From: Phoronis ovalis
Lineage: Eukaryota; Phoronida; Phoronidae
Assembly (NCBI GenBank): GCA_028565635.1
Contig: JAOXYB010056123.1
Span: 1-11,127, forward strand
DNA length: 11,127 nucleotides
Reading direction: 5' to 3'
The notes beneath the pieces were generated by a model. It worked only from the letters and a program-made list of their open reading frames with translations. It ran no database searches and had not been told where the DNA came from. Both the position numbers and the translations under genes were made by a program. Of the stretch, positions 1-9,800 are shown one piece after another (the first letter of the stretch is position 1; each line of letters starts with the position of its first letter).

Positions 1-9
1 TTTATATAT

Positions 10-30
10 GTGCGTGTGTGTGTGTGTATA
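10..30. repeat. GT dinucleotide microsatellite
   Basis: There is a run of alternating GT (tgcgtgtgtgtgtgtgt) with short TA stretches on both sides. It is ordinary simple-sequence DNA outside the coding exons. Confidence 0.85.
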
Positions 31-236
31 ATTTGTTTAAATACACCGATAATATTATGATTTTAAAAACATGAATGTACGTAAAGTCGCTATATTGCAT
101 TTTATATAGGCCTATTACATGTAGTTTAGAGAAAACAATGGTATCGCTTGAGTACATTTATAGTTTATTTTTCCTATAATGCTATAGTTATTGCTAGATT
201 ACATAAATAGCTTTTTTACGATAAATGTAAAAAAAA

Positions 237-337
237 AAGTGAGGAACAGATTTAATTTGCGTTAAATCTGTAAATAATCTGAATCCGTTTTTCAGTTTAC
301 GTTGAATCTGTAAATAATCTGTAATTGTTTCTCACTT
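237..337. repeat. 101-bp inverted-repeat unit with an internal direct repeat
   Basis: The arms AAGTGAGGAACA (237-248) and TGTTTCTCACTT (326-337) are inverted copies with 11 of 12 bases matching. Inside, 261-283 and 301-323 are direct copies at a 40-bp spacing, sharing AATCTGTAAATAATCTG. This could be a small degenerate foldback element or a two-copy minisatellite. It has no coding potential. Confidence 0.6.
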
Positions 338-701
338 AACTATGAATTTGTCGTTTTAATTTATTTCAATTTTTAATATAAAATTGGGCCCTAATAACTT
401 AAAAGTTTCAGGTTTCTACAACGTTGCTATGTTTGAAAATAACAACTACCCAAATGTTGTAAAATGGAAAGCTGATATGTGGTTATTTATATCAATTGTT
501 TACACGGACATCAGTAAGAAAATGCAGCATTGATTAAAAGTACTATCAGTGTTATTTCATAGATTTGCCTATGAGTAAAAATGTGTTGCAAAATACGTGA
601 GATTTGAATTTAATTTTTTTTTCTAAACATACAGCAAATTTGATTTTGAAATGTTATATAGTAGACGTAAATTTTATACAAACTCCAAATCGTATACTTA
701 C

Positions 702-863
702 TCGGGCATGGTATCTGTCTGTTGCATTGCTCAATGGTATAATTACTGCCCAAACATTTTAAACCATTGTACTTTGGTGCTGGATTAGTGCAAGAACGCG
801 TGAGCACTCGACCAGTTCCACAGATACATTCACCAGGAATCCATGCAGACCATCCACCGATAA
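702..863 (-). CDS. Exon: thrombospondin type 1 repeat 3
   Basis: The acceptor is cgtgttttag and the donor A|GTAAGT, phase 1 to phase 1, with 53 full codons. The peptide has GGWSAWIPGECICGTGRV, then LTRSCTNPAPKYNGLKCLG, ending CNRQIPCP. It is close to repeat 2 in NPAP and PCP, as expected of tandem duplication. The first Cys pair is compressed: C-I-C-G instead of C-x-x-S/T-C-G, two residues shorter, which removes the O-fucosylation site. WSAW remains for C-mannosylation, and NYT is a sequon. A strong donor follows, so the protein continues into at least one further exon downstream. Confidence 0.87.
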
Positions 864-3800
864 CTAAAACACGACACGGAGAATCATGGACTCATTTTTT
901 AATTGTCTATAACTTTCTTCATTAATATAAGTATATATATATATATATAATAGGCAACCTTGGCTGGGTCTTGGCTATTCCAAAAGGAAAATCAAGCAGA
1001 GCCGTACGTGTATCGCAATATTCTTTCACTCAATGTTTACATGAATACAAAGAAGTGAATACAAGTAAATAAACAATCGTTGTTAATTAAATGAATAAAT
1101 CGGCATTGAAAGATATGCGAGTACTGAGATATTTGTTGCTACATGTTTAGCAAATTTGAAGAGAGTATATAGTCGCTACAGGACGGCACAATGACTCAAA
1201 TAGTTTCAACGGCGTTGACCAATCATACTTGGACAAGGAATTGCAACACATGCTGTTGTCGTAGAATGCATTCCGTTGCAATCTTCTCCTCGGAACGCAG
1301 GAGCTGGATTCGTACAATTACGTTCTAACACCATCGTTCCATTGCCGCAAGAGACACTACACGATGATTCAAACCATGAGGACCACCCACCGTGAACTAC
1401 AATTGTTATTATATTTGATTGTACATTTTTCGGCTAATGTGAGGATTTAATTTGAGGAAGAATGTAAATTATAACTGTACAATGAATATTTAGATAAGTT
1501 ACCAAAGAGCTGCTGGGACAGTTTTCAAACTATCCAAATAATTAAGGCTAGCTAAACGTAAATTGTAAATTCGACTTTGTCCTTAAAAACAACAAGTCAT
1601 GTGGCAGTGCAAAACGAGTAATACCAACATCATCTTGTTTTCATTTTTTTTAAAGCTCTCAGACTGTACCTGGGCAACTCTGTGTTTCGGGACAGCTATC
1701 GCGTTCAGTGTCTTGTCCCAGACAGTAATCTTTGAATAGCGGCGGCGGGTTATTACACGCTCTAGATCTGTCACGAAAAGTTATCTCAGTACCGCATTGG
1801 CTACTACAAGGCGTAAAATTTGACCACTCACTCCAGAAGCCATCTTGGTCTTCAACGCACGTACAGTCACTGACTTAATTGGAAAGAAACTCAATATTTT
1901 CGAAAGACGTTCAAATCGTAATAATTGTATATTTACGGCTAGTTTCAAAAATTGCATCTCATATTTTCTAAAATTCGAGAGTTGCTATTGGTCGAGTTGA
2001 GTTTTGAGTTCGAGTTATCTTCTAATATGGACTTAAACAAAAATGTGCCTTCATATACTTAATCTGTTACATTCAATACTTCTGTTGTTCACAGATCCAT
2101 CCCAAAACATTTATTTGACAAACTCCTGGGTTTCGATTCCCTCTCGTGTCCACTTGAAGAATTCAGGCGAGAGCCAGGGGGCATTTATACATTTTGAGTA
2201 GGGGCACAGGCTTAAAAACTGTATGAATCCTCTCAACTAGTTTTTGCAAAAAAAAAAACAGTTTGCGCAATTTGTTCTAGTTGAAACACTGATGGCTAAT
2301 TTCATGTGTGTTGGAAAACCGGTTTGCTAAGTTATTATAGAGAGCACGGTACACCACTTAGTTCGCCTTTCGTCTGATAAAAGGAAACATTTCCAGATTA
2401 AAGAAAAATATTGCAACAATCTCACAGGATTTTAAACCTGTCCAGTCTTACAAGATTTCAAGCCGAGATGTCAATCTACACCTATCTTTCAAATGTCACT
2501 ATATATGCAAACCTTGATCAGTAAGTGACAATATTAATCGATAGCAGCCAGTGAGAAAAGCAGCGGCATGTAAATAAAGCCAAAAATAGTTTTATCTCCG
2601 AATACTCTTATGATTTTGTGCATATTTTAATAGAGGGTTTATAAAGCCTATAAAGCCTACCCAGCCATGTATGCAACCAGGGATTTTTTTTAAAGATTGG
2701 TCTACGCCATGCTTTCAAGGTAGCACGTTAGCTAAACGATTTTAAATATAAACAAAACACAACTAAATACGCTCTCTCTCGATCCACTTGTAACACATAT
2801 ACCGTTTCTTTACCCTCCCAACATATTCCGAGATATATTGCCAAAAATTGAACCTCCTTGGAGATTTCTCCAGTCGGAACCTGGCTACTTAATTTAACAA
2901 AGCTAATCCTCATGACACCGATCATGACGCATTTTGTAAATGAGCATTGACGGTCGTATTCCCCGTGGGCTCGAACAATGCATTCCCAAAACACTATAAC
3001 ATTCTCCTATTCCTTCAGCAGAGTATCCCTATGCACTACTATTGATTTTTAATTGATGCATTTAGTCAGCTCGGTCTGCCCTTACGTGAGATCGGGCGTG
3101 CGATTTTTATAATTTTTATATGTATTTATGTGGACCGATGGTATGGCTATCGATGACGCACTTCCGATCCGTTAGACTTCATTCCGAACGGATACTCTTC
3201 TGCTTCGTATAATGAGCCAAAATCAAAAACTAAATCTTATCCTCGTTGGTCTAAGAAATGCCTTCTTTTTCTAATTTATTTTAGTTTTTCAATACATAAA
3301 CAATTACTTATTAACGTTTTTATTAATTGTTATCCCTTAATGTATTTCTACAGTCAAATTCTAAAAAGCAGGAATTGTATTCAACTGAAGGCTGCTGGGA
3401 TCGAAAGGGTCCGCCGCTGCTGTCCTCAAGTGCATGCAAATAGTCTGTTACAGGGAAAGGTTTTGATAATTATGCTAAAATACTTTCTCAAAATCAATTT
3501 ATGAATTTGATTAATATTATTAATCAATAAAGTTTTTTACAAGGATAAAATTAAATATTTATGTTTATGTTACACCCGATGTTACAAACTCAGAATTGCG
3601 ATTAATTAAATGCACCTGATTAAGGTCATGGTGAAGCCAGTTAATGTCCCGCGACAAGGCCCGAGCAACAGGTCTGCACGTTGACCCGGGACATGTTGAT
3701 CAGATTTACAGTGAAAAAAAAGAAACAATAAATACTGGCCAGTCTGTAATGGTACGACATAAAATGCTACTAAACTATTTGCTAATTAAATAAACTCGAA

Positions 3801-6800
3801 CTCCAAAATTCAACTCGACAAATAGACATCCTCCTCCTAAAATCCATTCCTATATTCTGAGGACTCATAAAAAGACCGGCACAATTAAAAACAGTGTAAC
3901 AGCAAATATTCTATCAATGGATACATTATAACCATTTCACGGAAAAAATCTGAAGCTAGCATTTAAAAGTGTATATTTTGTTTACAGTGGGGTACTGGTT
4001 CCATAATGCTAAAAATGGTTACATTTTTTATTTGGATAACTTTTCTTGTTTTAGTACGCGAGGACGAGCCATTTTAAAGTTAAGCAGTTCAACCTTTTTA
4101 ACATATGATAGAGACCGGCCATCATCTTAGTAAGGCCATGTAAAGACTATTCATTTGACTGTTCCTCGTCTTCAGTTCTAGCTCATAATCCCAAATATTT
4201 ATGTCGGTGCAAAACTAATTTTTAGTAAAAGTTGCAACCAACACATTATTGACGTTAATCATTAACAAAACAAATGCCCTTACTTAATGTTTCGAAGCAG
4301 TACGGTACATTTTCACATGCGTGTTTATTTAGTAAAGTATACCAGGTATCATCTGGGAAACGTAATATGCAATATGGGTTCTGAGCAGGTTCTGTATCAG
4401 GATTCCTACAATAATTTGCCGATTCATCAATACCACCATATTTGATGAAGTTTCTGGGATTGACTACTTTCTGAAGTTCTTCGGAATTCCATAGAGCACA
4501 AATCTTATCGGGTTGGTTTAACGTTATCTTCCCTGCATAGTATTTCCCATTAACATGGTACTTGCAATCATCGTTGTGAAAACCTTGAAGAGGAATAAAC
4601 CCTATTAATTGCCTATTTCTTTACATGTAAGGGTAAATCACCATTCAAACAAAAACTTTTAGTCTTATAAAACTGCATCTTACTTTGAGCAAACAATAGG
4701 TTTCGATCCTATCAGACGCAGTAAAAAATATCATTTTCATAATATAGTTATATTTAGTCTGCACTGCAAATATAAATATGATTTGAGGACCCCCGATATG
4801 ACTACGAATCCTGGGCACTCATGGTTTATCTATCCTTTCGTCTGAATGCTCAGTACGCACTGTAAAAGTAATTTCGTTACAGTTTGATGCATGGTTACTT
4901 TTGGTTACTATACATGTAACTGAATTTTTCCAATGAAATCTTTCTTTAAGTGAACCGCAATAATATTTGTTTGATTGTCACATATATGTAATGTTAATTA
5001 TAATTCTGTGCCATATATCTATTTAAAACGTTTTAATGTGAGCTCCTTTGGAATAATACATAATTTACAAAATGAAACAGAATTTGGGGTAACATATAAA
5101 GGTAATATTTTTAGAAAAATGCGAAAGTACAACAAAGTACGAAAGTGAAATAGAACAACATTGAGCAACTTACTAGTACAGTTCTCGAGTTCTATATCAC
5201 AGACGAATATGTTTGTGTTAGAACAGTCTTCCTGAACCAAACTAAGCACGTTTAAATGCAATTCTGCAACTACACATATACCTGGACCAGGTTGACGCCC
5301 AAACCAAAATTTCACATCTGTTCTAACTGTCTGGTTCCTGCAATTAATATATAACGCTTGTCCAGAGGACTACATTCATTCATTCATGAAATTGCATTGA
5401 GCGATATATATTAGCCAATGGGTAACCAATGTTAGCACTTCTTAAGTGGCTGTTCAGCATCTTGCTTGATGCCCCCTTGATGCTAAACCAGAAGTAATTA
5501 CGGGTATCACGTGCATGATCGATACTAAACAGGTATCATGCATGGTTTATCAAATCAAATATGCACAGACAAATCTTCACATATTTTAAGAAATCCTTGT
5601 GTTTTCTTTCAGGCTTACTTGTGACATATACCTGCTTAGGAGATATACTACTGCTGAAATTACATATCTTAAATTACGTTAGCTAATTCACTTGATGTTC
5701 TTGAAATAAGTTTAAAAATGAATAAATAGCTCAATAAATTTCTTCATGTACTTTGTGGCACGTACATTATTACGAAGTCGCGTTATTTAATTGGTATATT
5801 TAAGATTTTATTATTGAAACATAAGTTACATAAAACATAGCTGACCGCTTTTAAGGTTAATTACCCTCTTTTCATCCTTAGTTATTTATCCTTGTTGCAT
5901 ATTGTCAAGGAAGCACAACAGAACTAGACACGCCGTATGTAAAACATGGAATTTGAAATCTGGAATCGAGTTAAAAAAATGTAGGGAAGATTGCTGGTAT
6001 TTAGTAAAAATATTAATAAAAAAGTGGCTTTGCAGCTTATTCACTAATAACATTAAAGTAACTTTGTTATATAAATTAATTAAAAGTTAAGATTCAGGTC
6101 TCCAAAGGAATTCCAATCCAACAGTCAGCAATGACAACTTCACTGAAAATTTTAATGAAATACTAGCAACATGTTATGTATGACTTGGTGAATGACTTGA
6201 CTTCTATTTTCTATTTTTATTCCACTGAAAATGGGATCAAAACCGTGACCCATCCTTTCCCATGATTTTGTAAGTTTGGAAATAATTTTAATTTACATTT
6301 GCAATCAGGCTATATTTGCTTATTGTAGGTTAGTGTAAGCAAATTGACACAAAACAAAAGTTACATCACTTGCCATAGAACATTCTTCTTAAAATAAAAT
6401 TATATGAAAGTTTGTGACCAATAGTGTTTCTTAAATTACTTGTCAATGCAATGTTTAGATCCCATCCAGAAATGCTGACCACTTAAACTATTACTGTGTG
6501 GCCACAAAAAAGTAATATATAAATCAATACACTCAGGTGCTATGCAGAATATTTAATAATGACATAATAATTTGAATTACCTTTATTTGCGTCAATTTTG
6601 GGAAATATTTCTTGAAAATCCAAACTCTTATAAAACATTAAACTTGGCGCATTTATTTCCGGTCACGTATCCTGATTGTTAGTAGGATGCTGCATTTTTG
6701 GATGCAAACACCCATGATTTTGTTTACTGTTTTTGCCATGACGTGTACATTTCTAGGATTTATTTACCATGGGGTGTGTTATTTGCAAATAACTTTTTTA

Positions 6801-9800
6801 CCATCGGGTATATATTTGGAAATGCAGCTTATACAATGAGGTAATTATTATTTTTATCTTGGATCTCTTACTCCCACCAAGTTTTTTTGGAAGTATATCC
6901 CCAGGGCACGGTATGGTGTGATGACACATTTGCTTTGATGTACCACTGACACATCCAACATGCAAGAGCAAGTAATCAAATATCTATCTATACATGATTC
7001 ATTTCTGGTTCTGGAAAAATTTAAGAATAGAATTAATTAATTTGTTGTTTCTTAATCTTTAACTACAGCAAATTCTCTAAGATTGGCTTAACATTCTAGG
7101 TAATTGTTTGTAAAATGTCAAAATCGATTTCATATTGTGTTAGCAAAGAGGCACTAGATATGATTCACTTCTGGTAAATAATAAACAAAATTTGAAGTAA
7201 TATGGAAGCAATTAAAATGACAACAATATGACCCTTCCAATTGCAGTTTCCCAACTTACCATTTGCATCAAAATTCATACAAAATGAAATAATTTATTTT
7301 ATGCATGAAGTGCTACAAAATAAACTAGAAGCGCCTCGTAGTAAAGGCCAGGTTGTACACACAAAATGATTGGCCTTATGACCCTAGGGTTATCTTAAAA
7401 CCTGACTCACTATAAATTATAGCAAAGTATTTGAATAAACACATTGACTACATGACCTCTGGATGACCTTAACATTACATAAAAACATCAACTTAAAAAG
7501 TTTTGCAATTTTAATTGTGAGATCAATGTTTAACCCCACCTTAAACATATGATAATAGCGTTTAGTTGCTAGACTAGGTTTGCAAAATACCATACTCTGA
7601 CTAACTCATAACAACAACACACGAGCAAATTCCTTCTTCATGATTGAATATACCGTTTTCTTTGTTAAAAATCCTAAACTTTCTACAGTTTCATTCTCTA
7701 AAGTACAATCGAAAGTACAATATGCGACCAGTGCATGTGTTCCTACAAATCTGGAGGTTTGAATTCAGAAGTAACACTTGATGTAATTAAAAATCTAATT
7801 TTTAATACACGGTCATTATCTCCAATTTCTGAACAGTATAAATTATCGAATTGTGTCACCTGATAAACGACAATAGGAATCTCTCCACTGTAACATTGTA
7901 CATGTTAACAAGATCGGCCCCGGCGTATTGTTTACGACAACTTTGCTGGGCATCGCCGAAATCTACATTGTACTCAAAGTATTTATAGCAGTGACGTAGG
8001 TATTCCGTCCATCCATATGGGCAAACTTTTACCTCGCATATATAACTGTATTGATTACTTAGGCAATTCCTGGCATTCCTGCAACATAAGCAATATTCAA
8101 ACTTAGTCGGCGCTTAAATAACCATCACAAGGATATCACGATCACCTATTGACCTCCCCTTATGGTGGCCCTGAGCTACTGTCATGTTGTCGGCTTGTAA
8201 AAAACATCTCGACAACACGACAATTCAGTACGCAATGTTGTGTTATTGACTTGCAAACAAGTCGACAACTCGACAACACGACAATCTTAGTATAGAATGT
8301 CGTGTTGTTGAGTTGTTTGCAAGTCGACAACACGGCATTCTATACTTAGATTGTGGAGGGGGTAGGGGGTACCCCCCAAGGTACAATGCTCGCACTTAAA
8401 AATCGGCAATGCTCGCTGCTCGCACTTAACAAGAAAAATTAACAACCAAAAAAAAAACGGTGCTCGTGATAACCCCCTATAGCCCTCATTGTGGTGTTGT
8501 CGACTTGCCGACTTGAAACAACTCGACATTCTATACTAAGATTGTCGTGTTTTCGAGTTGTTTTTTTACAAGTCGACAACACGACAATAGCTCAGGGCCA
8601 CCATACATGGTCCCAACGCAAATTTAGCACGAGGGCACTGATGATCATAACTTTTGTTATGGTAATAAAAGCGTGATGTCACGTAGGTAAGCGGTTAAGG
8701 GATCATTTACCTATTTTGTTATCTTTCTTATGCCTCGCTTCCGTAAGAGAAGATCTGCGAATGTATTGGATCATGTCAAACCAAATATGGTTATGTAGTG
8801 AATTTCGATTCTTTGCTAAAAGTACCGTTCTCCGTAATATTTAAGATCGAATGTTTGTAATAAAGTTATAAAACGATATTCGTATATTAAAAGTTGCTAA
8901 CAGTGCTCGAAGTACGAACATTTTGTTTAGTTTAAAAGATGTGTTTTGGTCTTGATGAGAAACGGTATCAGCACCCCGGGTGCCAAGTAAGATCAGGTTG
9001 GGACCATTGATTTAATTAAATGAAAATTAACACACAACTTACTTAATTTATTTGTAAAAATTGTTACGTAACATCGGCTCTACGCTAAACAATATAATCA
9101 TTTAGCGGTTTAATTTTTTTTATATCTCTAAATCCACCCGTTAGTATTCATCCTCCTGCTGTATATTAGGCCTATGAATAAATCAAGTTTAGTGAACACC
9201 TCGGAACCATAAATTATAAAGCAATTACCATGTAGTAGTAAATTCGTAGCTCACTTCATAGCTTGAACATCGCAGTGGAGATTGTGGTTGTTCATTTGGA
9301 TGTGAACAACCGTAATCATCCATCCATATACGATTTTGGTTACTTAGGGATGACGGCACATTCCAAAATTCAGACAATATTTCTTCACCCCTAAAACGAA
9401 TTCATTCCGAAACAAAAACCTTTGTCATTCGAAATTATAGATTCATTTCTAGAAAAAAAGACTGACAAATTATATACCAGCTACAGCGACAGACTTGCAT
9501 GTGTAGACAGTTCTGGAGAAGTCATGAGATTCATTTCTGAATCATTTAAACAATACCATCAGCAAAGTGGAGTTCGAGGAGGGCGTCTCCCGTGCTTTAT
9601 CGTTCCCACAAGAGTATTATTACATCTTACATGAAAAAAGTAGGAATCTTACAGAAGATTCTTGGAAGAATCTTCTACAAAAGCCAGTACAATTTACTAC
9701 CTGGGTGTTTCGCTTGCTACAAGTTTAAGGAGCAGTTTCTTTATTTCCTCAGAATACATGACAGCTAATCGGGCTCTTCTGTGCTTGCCCTTGCATGATT

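Larger units (their letters stand above)
1..701. other. Non-coding stretch downstream of the last clear exon
   Basis: On the minus strand this is the intron after TSP1 repeat 3 and perhaps the gene's 3' end. It holds a GT microsatellite at the left edge, a palindromic ATAGGCCTAT near 110 and a repeat cluster at 237-337. I found no domain-bearing exon. A weak candidate for a tiny terminal exon on the minus strand lies at 568-552, with AATAAA on that strand at 365-360; see findings. Confidence 0.6.
1874..4283 (-). other. Large intron between the kringle and TSP1 repeat 1
   Basis: This is a 2410-bp stretch from donor GTAAGG after the kringle to the TSP1 acceptor. I found no recognisable domain exon, though a further phase 1-1 exon could be hidden. 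It holds distant inverted repeats at 1991-2016 and 3793-3819, a short inverted repeat TCAACTAG/CTAGTTGA near 2235-2284, a 7-bp-stem hairpin around 3166-3194 (ATCCGTT/AACGGAT) and an imperfect hairpin at 3645-3693. An 88-codon open frame on the minus strand at 2994-2728 has no domain similarity I recognise. Confidence 0.6.
8163..8603. mobile_element. Non-autonomous TIR element (MITE-like foldback), 441 bp, TA flanked
   Basis: The ends are long inverted copies: 8163-8224 reads TGGTGGCCCTGAGCTA... and the reverse complement of the right end, from 8603 back to about 8541, matches it with about five substitutions and one single-base indel over 62 bp. TA lies directly outside both ends (8161-8162 and 8604-8605), as expected for a TA target-site duplication. 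Internally, CTTAGTATAGAATGTCG at 8286-8302 recurs inverted at 8524-8540 and, diverged, near 8333-8350. There are many GTCGACAACACGACAA units and a perfect 12-bp palindrome GGGGGTACCCCC at 8365-8376. No transposase frame is present, so it is non-autonomous. TA duplication suggests Tc1/mariner-type mobilisation, but I do not recognise the end sequence and the superfamily is inferred. Confidence 0.88.
8079..9228 (-). other. Intron inside CTLD B
   Basis: This is a 1150-bp phase 2 intron that splits the Trp codon of TTTWNARNC. It hosts the 441-bp terminal-inverted-repeat element at 8163-8603. The rest (8606-9228) is AT-rich with a TAGGCCTA-type motif near 9166, and I found no exon there. Confidence 0.75.

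Noticed and set aside
610-701. Continuation of the TSP1 repeat 3 frame past the donor
   Set aside because: After the final PCP the frame runs through a strong GTAAGT donor into AT-rich sequence without domain features, so it is intron read-through.
2129-2146. tRNA-like B box (GGGTTTCGATTCCC)
   Set aside because: It has an extra T against the B-box consensus and no A box at the right distance upstream, so neither a tRNA nor a tRNA-derived SINE can be supported.
2728-2994. Minus-strand open frame of 88 codons in the large kringle-TSP1 intron
   Set aside because: It has four cysteines but no spacing that fits TSP1, kringle, CTLD, sushi or EGF, and no convincing acceptor/donor pair in phase 1. 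Treated as chance or old repeat sequence.
4688-4704. Second T-arm-like hairpin (ATAGGTTTCGATCCTAT)
   Set aside because: The loop does not match the TTCRANN pattern and no acceptor stem or A box surrounds it.
5902-6090. Plus-strand open frame of about 62 codons with several Cys and Lys
   Set aside because: AT-rich, without an ATG at the predicted start, no known motif, and located inside an intron of the opposite-strand gene.
8287-8676. Open frames on both strands over the foldback element
   Set aside because: They arise from the repeated GTCGACAACACGACAA units and the TIRs; the translations have no transposase features.
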